From Yinghuangia soli (GTDB lineage Bacteria > Actinomycetota > Actinomycetes > Streptomycetales > Streptomycetaceae): DNA of 64,000 bases. The notes under the pieces were generated by a model. The model worked only from the letters and a program-made list of their open reading frames with translations, did not search any database and was not told where the DNA came from. The position numbers and the translations under genes are program-made. Position 1 is the stretch's first letter, and each line of letters starts with the position of its first letter. This document shows, piece after piece, positions 1-8,898 of the stretch. Location: assembly GCF_021502675.1 (NCBI RefSeq), contig NZ_JAKFHA010000021.1, positions 78,659 to 142,658 on the forward strand, in the 5' to 3' direction.

Positions 1-555
1 TCCGAGGTCCAGGTCTTCGGCGGCAAGGGCGAGCGCAGCTACTGGGAGGACCTGGACGGCGTCGCGTACGACAGCGGGTTCATCTTCGACGAGCTGGGCT
101 GGAACTTCGAGCCCAATGAGATCAGCGCGGCCTTCGGCGTCGAGCAGCTGAAGAAGGTGCCGGTGAACTTCGCCCGCAGGCGCCGCAACTTCCAGCTCTA
201 CACCGAGTTCCTCGGGCAGTACCCGGAGTACTTCATCCTCCCGCGCGAACTGGAGGGTCTCGAAACCGCCTGGCACACCTACACGTTCCAGATCCGCCCG
301 GACGCCCCGTTCACGCGTGGCGACCTCCAGCAGTACCTGGAGCCGCGCGGCGTCGACACGCGCACGGTGTGGACCGGCAACGTGACCCGGCACCCGATGC
401 TGAAGAACGCGGCGTACCGCATCGCCGGCGGCGGACTGCCGAACGCCGACCAGGTCATGAAGCAGGGCATCCTCGTCTCCGGCAACCATGGCCTCGACGA
501 CGACGCCATCGCCCGTGTCACCGGCCACATCTCCGACTTCCTGAAGACGCTGTGA
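1..555 (+). CDS. RfbH-like DegT/DnrJ/EryC1/StrS family sugar dehydrase, C-terminal part
   Basis: This is a 5'-truncated gene, open from base 1 and ending at a TGA at 553-555, leaving 184 residues. The visible part includes a segment YDSGFIFDELGWNFEPNEIS followed by AAFGVEQL, and later LPRELEGLETAWHTYTFQI and SGNHGLDDD. These match the C-terminal half of the PLP/PMP-fold DegT/DnrJ/EryC1/StrS family, closest in my memory to CDP-4-keto-6-deoxyglucose-3-dehydrase (RfbH/DdhC). That enzyme removes the C3 hydroxyl in deoxysugar biosynthesis. The catalytic Lys or His region lies outside the window, so dehydrase and aminotransferase cannot be told apart. The fold is confident, the exact enzyme is inference. 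Confidence 0.75.
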   Translation, partial: SEVQVFGGKGERSYWEDLDGVAYDSGFIFDELGWNFEPNEISAAFGVEQLKKVPVNFARRRRNFQLYTEFLGQYPEYFILPRELEGLETAWHTYTFQIRPDAPFTRGDLQQYLEPRGVDTRTVWTGNVTRHPMLKNAAYRIAGGGLPNADQVMKQGILVSGNHGLDDDAIARVTGHISDFLKTL

Positions 556-641
556 CCTTCGGCGGGGGCGCTGTGACAGGGACCGCGCCCCCGCCGAAGA
601 CTCCCGGGGCAACTCGACGACCAGGACAGGAAGAAGCATCC

Positions 642-1451
642 ATGCCACGCCTCCAGAATCACGTTGCGGTGATCACGGGCTCCGGCGCGGGTATCGGAAG
701 GGGCATCGCCCGCCGATTCGCGTCCGAAGGCTGCCGGATCGTCGTGAACGACCTTCGTGACCAGCCTGCGCACGACGTCGCACGGCAGCTCGGCGACGAG
801 TTCGGCGTCGAGACGCTCACGCTCGTCGGGGATGTGACCGACCGCGAGTTCGCCATCGGCCTGGTCGACTCCGCCGTACAGCGATGGGGGCGCATCGACG
901 TCCTGGTCAACAACGCGTGGGGCGGCGGTCACACCAACCGCCTGGAGAACAAGACCGACGCCATGTTCGCCCACGGGCTCGACATGGGGTTGTGGGCAGG
1001 CTGGTGGACGATGCGTGCCGCATTCGAACCCATGCGCGACGCCGGTGGCGGCTCCATCATCAACATCTGCTCCCTCAACGGGGTCAACGCCCACCTCTAC
1101 ACAGCCGAATACAACGTCGGCAAAGAAGCCCTCCGGGCGCTCACCCGTTCGGCGGCACGCGAGTGGGCGCACCATCAGATCCGCGCCAACGTGATCTGCC
1201 CGGGGGCCAAGACCGAAGCCTTCGCCGCATTTGCCGCAGCCAATCCCGAGCTGGCGGCTGCTGCCGAGGCGAACAATCCCATGGGCCGCATGGGCGACCC
1301 GGAGGCCGACATCGGCGGTGCCGCGCTGTTCCTCGCCTCCGACGACTCCCGCTACGTCACCGGCAACACCCTCTTCGTCGGCGGCGGCAGTCACATCAAC
1401 GGCGTCGTCTGGAAGCCTGTCCCCGAAGAGGACTTGGCGGCGGACGCATGA
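642..1451 (+). CDS. SDR family oxidoreductase
   Basis: This is a 269-residue classical short-chain dehydrogenase/reductase. The cofactor-binding glycine motif TGSGAGIG lies at residues 12-19, an NNAWGG segment near 90-95 replaces the usual NNAG, and the catalytic set is Ser144, Tyr157 and Lys161 (YNVGK). The ATG is preceded by a purine-rich AGGAAGAAG. The stop codon overlaps the start of the next SDR gene as ATGA, so the two are translationally coupled. In this sugar-catabolic context it may oxidise a sugar or a keto intermediate, but the substrate cannot be read from the sequence. Cofactor preference is also open. Confidence 0.88.
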   Translation: MPRLQNHVAVITGSGAGIGRGIARRFASEGCRIVVNDLRDQPAHDVARQLGDEFGVETLTLVGDVTDREFAIGLVDSAVQRWGRIDVLVNNAWGGGHTNRLENKTDAMFAHGLDMGLWAGWWTMRAAFEPMRDAGGGSIINICSLNGVNAHLYTAEYNVGKEALRALTRSAAREWAHHQIRANVICPGAKTEAFAAFAAANPELAAAAEANNPMGRMGDPEADIGGAALFLASDDSRYVTGNTLFVGGGSHINGVVWKPVPEEDLAADA

Positions 1452-2275
1452 CCTCGAACACTCAGAGGGGTTCGGCAGGCTTGCAGCCTCTCGGCGTCTT
1501 GGACGGCCGCGTCGCCGTCGTGGCAGGCGTCGGCCCGGGCATCGGACGCGCCACCGCGGCTGCCCTTGCGGAGGCAGGCGCCGACCTTGTCCTCGCCGCA
1601 CGCCGGCCCGAGCCGCTCCGCGCACTCGCGCACGAGATCGCAGAGACCACCGGGCGATACGTCCTCGCCGTGCCCACCGACATCGCGGCGCCGGATGCAG
1701 TGCACGCAATGATCGACGCCGGCGTGGCCGAACTCGGACGCCTGGACATCGTCGTCAACGTCGCGACGTACTGCCCGCGAGGCGTTGTAGAGCACCTGGC
1801 CCGCGAGGAGTTTCGTCGCGCGTTCGAAGTCAACGTCCTCGGAGTATTGGAGGTCAGCCGTGCCGCGCTCCCCCATCTGCGCAAGTCGGACTGCGGGTCG
1901 ATCGTGCAGATCAGCAGCGAGGCACCGCGGCTGAAGGCCCCCGAGCTGGCTGCCTACTCGGCCACCAAGGCGGCCATGGAGATCGCCTCGGCCACCATGG
2001 CTCGGGAAGTCGGTCCGGACGGCGTGCGTGTCAACGTCGTCTCGGCCGGCAGCACCGACAACGAGAAGCTCGCGGCCTGGATCGAAACCCTCGCCCAGGA
2101 GCAAGGCCGATCCGCGGAAGCGGTGCGTCGGGAGATGGCCGAAGACGCCGCTCTGCGCCGCATCACCACCGCAGAGGACGTCGCCGCGACCGTCCTGTTC
2201 CTCTCCTCTCCTGCCGCCCGCGGCATCACCGGCACCGTGACCCGTGTGACCTCCGGCCTCCTCCTGGAGCCGTGA
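1448..2275 (+). CDS. SDR family oxidoreductase, second of a coupled pair
   Basis: This 275-residue SDR overlaps the previous gene by four bases (ATGA). The Rossmann motif is AGVGPGIG near residues 26-33. Ser156 or Ser157, Tyr170 and Lys174 (YSATK) form the catalytic set. The NNAG structural motif is altered to NVAT (about 104-107), a common change in divergent SDRs. The N-terminus carries about 18 extra residues before the first beta strand, so a later start is possible. It is likely co-transcribed with the upstream SDR and may act on the same substrate. Specificity is unknown. Confidence 0.86.
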   Translation: MTSNTQRGSAGLQPLGVLDGRVAVVAGVGPGIGRATAAALAEAGADLVLAARRPEPLRALAHEIAETTGRYVLAVPTDIAAPDAVHAMIDAGVAELGRLDIVVNVATYCPRGVVEHLAREEFRRAFEVNVLGVLEVSRAALPHLRKSDCGSIVQISSEAPRLKAPELAAYSATKAAMEIASATMAREVGPDGVRVNVVSAGSTDNEKLAAWIETLAQEQGRSAEAVRREMAEDAALRRITTAEDVAATVLFLSSPAARGITGTVTRVTSGLLLEP

Positions 2276-2332
2276 ACGCGTTCGTGCGACGCAAGCCCGA
2301 GGTCCGCTGTGGCTCGCCGACCGGAGGCGGGT

Positions 2333-3862
2333 TCAGGCTTCCCGGCGTCCGTTCACACGGCGCGGAAGGCCCATCGGGTTGGTGTCGCGCAGTTCCGGCG
2401 GGAGCAGCGGGTCCGGCGTGTTCTGGAAGGCGACCGGACGCAGCCAACGCTCGATTGCCGTGGCCCCCACCGACGTGGATGTCGATGTGGTCGCGGGGTA
2501 GGGCCCGCCGTGGTGCTGTGCCTCGGCGACCGCGACACCGGTCGGCCAGCCGTTCACGACTACGCGACCGGCGAGTCCGGTGAGCCTGGTGAGCAGGTCC
2601 GCGGTCTGGGAGTCCCCGGCGCGGGCCTCGTCGGCGGACACGTGAAGCGTCGCCGTCAGGTTGCCCGGAAGCCGGTCGAGCACCGCGTCGACCTGGGCCG
2701 TGTGGGCGTAACGGACGACGACGGTGACGGGACCGAAGCACTCCTCAAAGAGCGCGTCATGCTCCGACCCTTCCCCCAGAGTGCCCCCGGACACGACCAA
2801 GAGACCTGCTCGGACGGCGTGTTCTCCTTCCGGCCCAGGGAGCACCGGTGCCTCCACACCCGCCAGCCCCGAGCGCTCGGCCACACCGTCGAGGAAGTTA
2901 TCGCGCATGCGGTGGTCCAGCAGGGCTCCGGGGGTGACATCGGCGAGTGCCTCGGCCAGCGCGGCCACGAGGCGGTCACCCGGCTCTCCGGCAGGCACGA
3001 GCACCAGGCCGGGCTTGACGCAGAACTGACCGAGCCCGAGGGTCGCGGACGCCGCGAGGCCCGAGCCGATCTCGTCGGCGCGCTCGGCCGCTGCTGCCGC
3101 AGTGACGACGACCGGGTTGAGCGAGCCGAGTTCGCCATGGAACGGGATCGGCGTGGGACGGGCGGCCGCAGCATCGAAGAGCGCGCGGCCCCCGCGGACC
3201 GAGCCGGTGAACCCGGCCGCGGCCACGAGCGGGTGGCGGATCAGATGGAGGCCGGCGTCGAAGCCGTGCACCACGGAGACAACGGCTTCCGGCAGGCCCC
3301 CCGCGGCGGCGGCCCGCCGCAAGGCGGCGAGGACGAGTTCGGAGGTCGCCGGGTGGTCCGGGTGGGCCTTGATCACGACCGGGCAGCCGGCGGCAATGGC
3401 GCTGGCGGTGTCGCCGCCTGGGACGGAAAAGGCGAGGGGGAAGTTGGAGGCGGCGTAGACCGCGACAACGCCGAGGGGGATCTTGTAGCGGCGCAGGTCG
3501 GGCACCGGCGGGGCAATGGAGTCGTCCGGGTGGTCGATGATGACGTCCAGAAAGCCGCCCTCGTCCACGACGTCGGCGAAGGCGCGCAACTGCGTACAGG
3601 TTCGAGCGAGTTCACTCGCGAGTCGAGCCTCGCCGAGTGCGGTCTCCGAATCTCCGGTGACGACGATCGCATCACGGGCGGCCTCCAGTTCCGCGGCGCA
3701 GCCGCGAAGGAAGGCGGCGCGCGCCACACGGTCGGCGAGGGCGCCGCCGGCCAAGTGGGCGGCGCGCACGGCGGCGTCGACGTCGGCGGCGGTCGCCTCT
3801 ACGGCCACCTGAACCCGGCGCGCCGCGGTGCGCGGGTCGATGCTCCAGACGGATGTACGCAA
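2333..3862 (-). CDS. Aldehyde dehydrogenase, 2,5-dioxovalerate (alpha-ketoglutaric semialdehyde) type
   Basis: This 509-residue NAD(P)-dependent aldehyde dehydrogenase belongs to the subgroup that oxidises alpha-ketoglutaric semialdehyde to 2-oxoglutarate, the last step of oxidative pentose and hexuronate degradation. The catalytic cysteine is Cys281 in GQFCVKPG, the general base is Glu244 in FHGELGSLNP, and Asn140 lies in YAASNFPLAF. NGWPTGV near the C-terminus is typical of this subgroup. The start is a TTG with an upstream GGGAAGGG, and no in-frame ATG or GTG lies near it. The gene is divergent from the dehydratase gene and shares its regulatory region, which supports a joint pathway. Confidence 0.85.
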   Translation of the reverse strand: MRTSVWSIDPRTAARRVQVAVEATAADVDAAVRAAHLAGGALADRVARAAFLRGCAAELEAARDAIVVTGDSETALGEARLASELARTCTQLRAFADVVDEGGFLDVIIDHPDDSIAPPVPDLRRYKIPLGVVAVYAASNFPLAFSVPGGDTASAIAAGCPVVIKAHPDHPATSELVLAALRRAAAAGGLPEAVVSVVHGFDAGLHLIRHPLVAAAGFTGSVRGGRALFDAAAARPTPIPFHGELGSLNPVVVTAAAAAERADEIGSGLAASATLGLGQFCVKPGLVLVPAGEPGDRLVAALAEALADVTPGALLDHRMRDNFLDGVAERSGLAGVEAPVLPGPEGEHAVRAGLLVVSGGTLGEGSEHDALFEECFGPVTVVVRYAHTAQVDAVLDRLPGNLTATLHVSADEARAGDSQTADLLTRLTGLAGRVVVNGWPTGVAVAEAQHHGGPYPATTSTSTSVGATAIERWLRPVAFQNTPDPLLPPELRDTNPMGLPRRVNGRREA

Positions 3863-3884
3863 CGGAACAGCCCTTCCCGGCTCG

Positions 3885-3914
3885 TTGACATCTTCGTTTT
3901 CGACACCCTAGCGT
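3885..3914 (+). promoter_or_regulatory. Candidate sigma70-type promoter for the dehydratase operon
   Basis: A perfect TTGACA (3885-3890) is followed after 18 bases by TAGCGT (3909-3914), a plausible actinobacterial -10. It points to the dehydratase gene starting at 3979 and lies in the 116-base divergent region. No transcript data are available, so this rests on motif match and position. Confidence 0.55.
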
Positions 3915-3923
3915 CATGACGGG

Positions 3924-3944
3924 ATTTCGAACCAGTGACGAAAT
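3924..3944. promoter_or_regulatory. Inverted repeat, candidate IclR-type operator
   Basis: Perfect six-base arms ATTTCG and CGAAAT are separated by nine bases. The site begins ten bases after the candidate -10 box, where bound repressor would block transcription of the dehydratase operon. That operon itself encodes an IclR regulator (7237-8007), the natural candidate to bind here. The assignment is inferred from position and symmetry. Confidence 0.45.
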
Positions 3945-3978
3945 ATCGAACAAGGTCGATCAGCGAGGGAGTCTGGCC

Positions 3979-5136
3979 ATGCGGATCACGCGGGTCGATA
4001 CGCACGTCGTCGGCACGCCGTGGCGGAATCTGACGTACGTCGTGGTGCACACCGACGAGGGCCTGACCGGCCTGGGCGAGACGCGCATGCTTGGCCACAC
4101 CGATGCCCTGCTCGGCTACCTGAAGGAAGCCCAGGCCAACCACATCCTCGGGTCCGACCCATTCGCCACCGAGGACCTGGTGCGGCGGATGAAGTACGGC
4201 GACTACGGCCGGGCCGGCGAGATCGTGATGTCGGGCATCGCGTGCGTCGAGATGGCGTGCTGGGACATCAAGGGCAAGGCCCTGGGCGTACCGGTGTGGC
4301 AGCTGCTCGGCGGCCAGGTGACCGACAAGGTCAAGGCATACGCCAACGGCTGGTACACCACCGAGCGCACGCCCGAGGCGTACGCGGAGGCCGCCCGCGG
4401 GGTGATGGCGCACGGGTACCAGGCGCTGAAGATCGACCCGTTCGGGGCCGGCCAATTCGAGCTCTCGCACCGGGAGACGCTGGACGCGGTCGCCCTCATC
4501 GAGGCGGTGCGCGACGCGATCGGACCGGACGCCGAGCTGATGCTGGAGATGCACGGCCGGTTCAACCCGTCCACCGCGGTGCGGCTGGCGCGCGAGATGG
4601 CGCCGTTCCGTCCCGCATGGTTGGAGGAACCGGTGCCGCCGGAGAATCTCAAGGCGCTCGCCAAGGTCGCCGAGAAGGTCGAGATGCCGGTCGCGACCGG
4701 TGAGCGCATCCATGACCGGATCGAGTTCCGCGAGCTGTTCGAATCTCAGGCGGCCGACATCATCCAACCCGACCTGGGACACATCGGCGGCATTGCGGAG
4801 ACCCGCAAACTCGCGGCGACCGCGGAGACGCACTACATGCTCATCGCACCGCACAACGTCGGCGGATCGGTGCTGACCGCAGCATCGCTCCAAGTCGGCT
4901 TCAGTACACCGAACTTCAAGGTGCTGGAGCACTTCAACGACTTCGCCGACGCCGAGATCAAGGCAGTCGTCAAGAACGCCCCGCAGGTCGTCGACGGATA
5001 CTTCGAGATCAGTGACGCTCCCGGCCTGGGCGTGGAGTTCGACGCCGACGCCGCGGCGGAGTTCCCACAACAGCAGGCACACTTCGACCTGTTCGCCGAC
5101 GGCTGGGAGAAGCGCGAGCCCGAGGCGCGCCGATGA
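3979..5136 (+). CDS. Enolase-superfamily sugar-acid dehydratase (mandelate racemase subgroup)
   Basis: This 385-residue protein has the enolase-superfamily capping domain and TIM barrel. Visible active-site elements are the KxD motif at Lys151, Glu190 and His192 in LEMHGRF, Glu216/Glu217, Glu242 in GERIHDR, Asp265 and His292 in APHNVGGS. The spacing resembles galactonate and related aldonate dehydratases, which convert an aldonate to its 2-keto-3-deoxy acid using Mg2+. The ATG at 3979 follows GAGGGA at suitable spacing and falls at the start of the conserved fold. It heads an operon with an alcohol dehydrogenase, IclR and lactonase genes. The exact sugar acid is not determined. Confidence 0.85.
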   Translation: MRITRVDTHVVGTPWRNLTYVVVHTDEGLTGLGETRMLGHTDALLGYLKEAQANHILGSDPFATEDLVRRMKYGDYGRAGEIVMSGIACVEMACWDIKGKALGVPVWQLLGGQVTDKVKAYANGWYTTERTPEAYAEAARGVMAHGYQALKIDPFGAGQFELSHRETLDAVALIEAVRDAIGPDAELMLEMHGRFNPSTAVRLAREMAPFRPAWLEEPVPPENLKALAKVAEKVEMPVATGERIHDRIEFRELFESQAADIIQPDLGHIGGIAETRKLAATAETHYMLIAPHNVGGSVLTAASLQVGFSTPNFKVLEHFNDFADAEIKAVVKNAPQVVDGYFEISDAPGLGVEFDADAAAEFPQQQAHFDLFADGWEKREPEARR

Positions 5137-6185
5137 GCGGCGGGCACGAGAGCGGCGTCGTGGCGCCTGGCAGCGCCACCGGAACGGCTCTCGTCATCGA
5201 GCGCCCCGGTGCCTTCCGGCTGACCGAGCACTCGCCCAGGCCCCCCGGCCCCGGAGAGGCGCTGGTCCGCGTGCGCGCGGTCGGCATCTGCGGAAGCGAC
5301 CGGGAGGTCTACCAAGGCACCCGGCCGTCCGGCTACGTCCGCTACCCGCTCACACCCGGCCACGAGTGGTCCGGCGTCGTGGAAGCCGTCGGCTCCGGAG
5401 TGGCCACCTCGCTGGTCGGGCGCAAGGTGGTCGGTGAGGGCTTCCGCAACTGCCAGGTCTGCGAACGCTGCCGCGAAGGCGAGACCACACTGTGCGCGGC
5501 AGCATACGAGGAGACAGGCTTCACCCAACCGGGTGCGATGGCACCCACGCTCACTCTGCCCGCCCGCCTGCTGCACGTCCTGCCCGACCATGTGGACCTG
5601 GACTGCGCAGCCCTCCTCGAGCCCGCCGCGTGCGCCGCGGCCGCCGCACTGCGCGGCGAGGTACGGCCCGGCGATCGCGTCGCCGTGGTCGGCACGGGAA
5701 CACTCGGTCTGCTGGCCCTGCAACTGCTCGCGGCATCCTCGCCGGCCGAACTGCTCGCGGTGGGACGATGGCCCGAACAGCGGGCGCGCGCGGAGGCATG
5801 CCGTGCGACCGCCTACATCGACGCCGGGCATCGGCAAGACGTCGGCGGGTTCGACGTGGTGGTGGAAGCAGCGGGCGCACCGGATTCCGCCCGTACGGCA
5901 GCCTCCCTGCTGCGCCGCGGAGGACGCCTCGTGCTCACCGGCATCCCGGCGCCCGGCGCGACCGGCCTCGACCCGACAGACCTGGTCGTCCGGCGGATCG
6001 ACGTCCGGACGGTCTTCGGCGCACCGCCCGCCGCCTGGGCGCACGCCGTACGGGCCTTCTCCGCAGGGCTGATCGACCCGAGCCCGCTGATCACCCACCG
6101 CCTGCCTCTGCCGGACTTCGCGCAGGCCCTCGACCTGGTGGGCAGCGGGTCTCCCGCGGTCGGCAAAGTCCTGCTCTTCCCCTGA
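5133..6185 (+). CDS. Zinc-dependent medium-chain alcohol dehydrogenase
   Basis: This 350-residue MDR-family dehydrogenase overlaps the dehydratase stop by ATGA. The catalytic zinc ligands are Cys53 and the GHE of His77-Glu78. The structural zinc loop has Cys107, Cys110, Cys113 and Cys121. A Rossmann motif VVGTGTLG lies near residue 184. The sequence resembles sorbitol, threonine or L-idonate dehydrogenases. In this operon a polyol or keto-deoxy sugar acid is the likely substrate, but that is inference. Confidence 0.85.
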   Translation: MSGGHESGVVAPGSATGTALVIERPGAFRLTEHSPRPPGPGEALVRVRAVGICGSDREVYQGTRPSGYVRYPLTPGHEWSGVVEAVGSGVATSLVGRKVVGEGFRNCQVCERCREGETTLCAAAYEETGFTQPGAMAPTLTLPARLLHVLPDHVDLDCAALLEPAACAAAAALRGEVRPGDRVAVVGTGTLGLLALQLLAASSPAELLAVGRWPEQRARAEACRATAYIDAGHRQDVGGFDVVVEAAGAPDSARTAASLLRRGGRLVLTGIPAPGATGLDPTDLVVRRIDVRTVFGAPPAAWAHAVRAFSAGLIDPSPLITHRLPLPDFAQALDLVGSGSPAVGKVLLFP

Positions 6186-6244
6186 CTCCGCACACTCGCC
6201 CACACCGTTGCCGGAATCGCCGAACACCCCCTGAGGCTCACTTC

Positions 6245-7237
6245 ATGACTGCCCACCACGCATACCGCCGTCCTGCCGAAAGTCCGCTGGCCGCGCTCGG
6301 CCTCGCCGCTCCGGCGCCGGACCCCGCGGACGCCTCACCGCACCGGTTCCCCGACGGGGGCTCCTGGCGCACCGAGCTCCCCTCCGTGGAGGGCCCCGAG
6401 GCACTTGCCGTCGTGCTCGAGGAGTCGGAGCGGCAAGCAGTCCCCGTGCACCGGGTCAGTCAGGGCAGCGGCGTATGGATGCTCACCGACGCGGAGATAG
6501 CCGAGATGGTGGCGGCGTGCGCCGAACGCCGCGTCGAACTGTGCCTGTTCACCGGACCGCGCGGTACCTGGGATATCGGGGCCGGTACGCGTACGAACTC
6601 CGGCGGCGCCGGTTTGCGCGCCCGGGGCCACGACGCGCTCGCGGGATGCGCCGAAGACGCCGTGCGAGCGACGGAGTTGGGCGTTCGGTGCCTGCTCGTC
6701 GCCGACGAAGGCGTGCTCTGGACGCTGCACCGCGCCAGGGACGCCGGCATCCTGCCCGGCGACACCACGTTCAAGGTCTCCGCACTCATCGGCCCGGTCA
6801 ACCCGGCCTCCTACGCCGTCTTCGAAGGCCTCGGCGCGGACTCGCTCAACATCCCGTCGGATCTGACGCTGGAGCACATCACGGAGATCCGCCGGGTGAG
6901 CCGCGCGCCCATGGACCTGTACCTCGAGGCCCCGGACGACTTGGGCGGCTACGTACGGATGTACGACGCCGCGGAGCTGATCCGTCGCGGTGCACCGCTC
7001 TACCTGAAGTTCGGCTTGTCGAAGGCACCTGCCCTCTACCCCTCGGGCGAACACTTGCGCAGCACAGTCGTAGCGGCCGCACGCGAACGCGTGCGACGCG
7101 GACGGCTCGCCCTCGACCTGTTGGAACGCCTGGGCGCGGCGGGCGGCATGTCGCCCCTGGGGGCTCGGCTACCGGGCGACCTCGTACGCTTCCCGGTGCC
7201 CGACCCGCAGGACACGATCACCGGAGGCAAGCACTAG
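6245..7237 (+). CDS. Conserved protein of unknown function in sugar operon, possibly U32-peptidase-like
   Basis: This 330-residue soluble protein has no signal peptide or membrane segment. Segments such as CLFTGPRGTWDIGAGTRTNS, YAVFEGLGADSLNIPSDL and APLYLKFGLSKAPALYP suggest a TIM-barrel-like fold. I recall similar proteins being labelled U32-family peptidases in actinobacteria, but the assignment is weak. The ATG at 6245 lies about 60 bases after the alcohol dehydrogenase. The stop overlaps the GTG of the IclR gene by one base, so it belongs to the same operon and may act on a sugar-acid metabolite. A function is not claimed. Confidence 0.55.
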   Translation: MTAHHAYRRPAESPLAALGLAAPAPDPADASPHRFPDGGSWRTELPSVEGPEALAVVLEESERQAVPVHRVSQGSGVWMLTDAEIAEMVAACAERRVELCLFTGPRGTWDIGAGTRTNSGGAGLRARGHDALAGCAEDAVRATELGVRCLLVADEGVLWTLHRARDAGILPGDTTFKVSALIGPVNPASYAVFEGLGADSLNIPSDLTLEHITEIRRVSRAPMDLYLEAPDDLGGYVRMYDAAELIRRGAPLYLKFGLSKAPALYPSGEHLRSTVVAAARERVRRGRLALDLLERLGAAGGMSPLGARLPGDLVRFPVPDPQDTITGGKH

Positions 7238-8007
7238 TGGGACGACTCGTTCCGGCCGTGACCAGGGCGTTCGACATCCTGGAACTGTTCCTCGACGAGG
7301 ACGCGGCGTTGTCGGCGCCGGACATCGTGCGACGGACCCAACTGCCCCGTACCACAGCGCACGAGTTGCTGGCGACGCTCGTGACGCGCGGGTACCTGGC
7401 CCAGGACCCGGCGGGGCACTACGCGCTGGGAGTGCGGGTGTACCAACTCGGCAGCCGGTACGCCGAGCAGTTGGACCTCGCCGCGGAGGGCCAACAGGTC
7501 GCCCGACAGGTCGCCGACGCCTGCGGCGAGACCGTGCACGTGGCGATCCTGGAAGGCACTGATGTCATCTACATCGCCAAGGTCGACTCGACCCACGCGG
7601 TGCGCATGGTCTCGGCGGCCGGGCGCCGCCTGCCCGCGCACTGCACCGCGGTCGGCAAGATGCTGCTCGCCTCACTGCCCGAGGACGAGCTGCGCGCGCT
7701 GCTGCCCACGGACGTCCCCCTCGCGGCGCTGACCCAGCAGAGCATCACCGACCCTGCAGCGCTGCACACGGCACTCGCGGAGATCCGCGCCCGCGGCACA
7801 GCGTCCGAGAACCGCGAGTCCAACCCCGACGTCTCGTGTGTGGCCGCCCCGGTGCGCGACGAAACCGGCCGCGTGGTGGCGGCCCTGTCGATCTCCGCAC
7901 CCACGATCCGCTGGGACGACAACCGCCACGCCGAACTCGAACGCCTCGCCGCCACCGGCGCCGGCAACCTGTCGGCGCGGCTCGGCCACCGGCAGGCGGC
8001 GCCATGA
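7237..8007 (+). CDS. IclR family transcriptional regulator
   Basis: The 256-residue protein has an N-terminal winged helix-turn-helix (about residues 1-65, with a recognition-helix region QLPRTTAHELLATL) and an IclR effector-binding domain (about 75-245, including LPAHCTAVGKMLLA). Its GTG start overlaps the preceding TAG by one base and is preceded by GGAGG at 7221. It is embedded inside the operon it probably controls, between the unknown gene and the lactonase, with which it overlaps by ATGA. The best candidate operator is the inverted repeat at 3924-3944. Confidence 0.9.
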   Translation: MGRLVPAVTRAFDILELFLDEDAALSAPDIVRRTQLPRTTAHELLATLVTRGYLAQDPAGHYALGVRVYQLGSRYAEQLDLAAEGQQVARQVADACGETVHVAILEGTDVIYIAKVDSTHAVRMVSAAGRRLPAHCTAVGKMLLASLPEDELRALLPTDVPLAALTQQSITDPAALHTALAEIRARGTASENRESNPDVSCVAAPVRDETGRVVAALSISAPTIRWDDNRHAELERLAATGAGNLSARLGHRQAAP

Positions 8008-8852
8008 CCGGCGACCTCCACGAAGCGGTACGCGCGGACGCCGCGCTCGGCGAAGGCCCCACCTGGGACCCTGCCGCGCAACACCTCCTGTGGGTCGACA
8101 TCCTCGGCTCCCGCATCCACACCTTTGATCCCGCCTCAGGGCGTACCGGGGAGCTGACCACCGATCAACACGTCGGTGCCGTCAAGCCCCGCGCCGCAGG
8201 GGGCCTGGTGGCCAACCTGCGCGACGGGGTCGGACTCTACGACGTGCACGGCGACTTCACCTGGCTCCTCCACCGACCGGTCCCAGGCCGACGCGGCAAC
8301 GATGCCGCCATCGGCCCCGACGGCGCACTGTGGGCGGGGACCATGCGCTACGACGAAGCCCCGGGCGGTGGAAGCCTGTTCCGCGTCACAGCCGACGGCT
8401 CGGCCGACACCGTCCTGGACGGCGTCACAGTCAGCAACGGCATCGCGTGGAGCGGCGACCACCGCCTCATGTACTACGTCGACTCCCCCACGCGCCGCAT
8501 CGACGTGTTCACCTACGCCGACGGGCACGCGTACGAACGCCGCCCGTGGGTCGAGATCGAACCCGGTGCGGGCTTTCCCGATGGCATCACGGTCGACGCC
8601 GACGGAGCCGTGTGGGTGGCCCTCTGGGATGGGGCCGCGGTACGTCGCTACACCCCCGACGGACGCCTGGACCGGACCGTCGACCTTCCCGTACTGCGCC
8701 CGACCGCGTGTGCCTTCGGCGGCGTAGGACTCAACGACCTGTACATCACGACCGCCCGCACCGGGATCGCCGATCCGCATCCCCTCTGCGGCTCGCTTTT
8801 GGTCATCGGCGACGCCGGGCACGGCCTGCCGCAGCCGCCGTTCGCGGGCTGA
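8004..8852 (+). CDS. SMP-30/gluconolactonase/LRE family lactonase
   Basis: This 282-residue six-bladed beta-propeller protein has the metal ligands of the SMP-30 family: Glu17 in ALGEGPTW, Asn99 and Asp100 region in RGNDAAIGPDG, Asn145 in VSNGIAW and Asp193 in FPDGITVD. These enzymes hydrolyse aldonolactones to aldonates. The gene overlaps the IclR stop by ATGA and would supply the acid substrate for the dehydratase at 3979. Together with the semialdehyde dehydrogenase this outlines an oxidative sugar pathway. Confidence 0.88.
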   Translation: MTGDLHEAVRADAALGEGPTWDPAAQHLLWVDILGSRIHTFDPASGRTGELTTDQHVGAVKPRAAGGLVANLRDGVGLYDVHGDFTWLLHRPVPGRRGNDAAIGPDGALWAGTMRYDEAPGGGSLFRVTADGSADTVLDGVTVSNGIAWSGDHRLMYYVDSPTRRIDVFTYADGHAYERRPWVEIEPGAGFPDGITVDADGAVWVALWDGAAVRRYTPDGRLDRTVDLPVLRPTACAFGGVGLNDLYITTARTGIADPHPLCGSLLVIGDAGHGLPQPPFAG

Positions 8853-8898
8853 CTCGAACGATCTGGCAACTCCTCGACGCAGAAGCTCCGCGACGGCG

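Noticed and set aside
279..1709. Long minus-strand open frame of 476 codons opposite the first genes
   Set aside because: Arg- and Gly-rich shadow translation of the RfbH-like and SDR genes with no recognisable domain; the plus-strand genes have clear catalytic motifs.
2309..3919. 536-codon plus-strand frame opposite the aldehyde dehydrogenase
   Set aside because: Antisense shadow of a gene with intact catalytic residues; composition is not protein-like.
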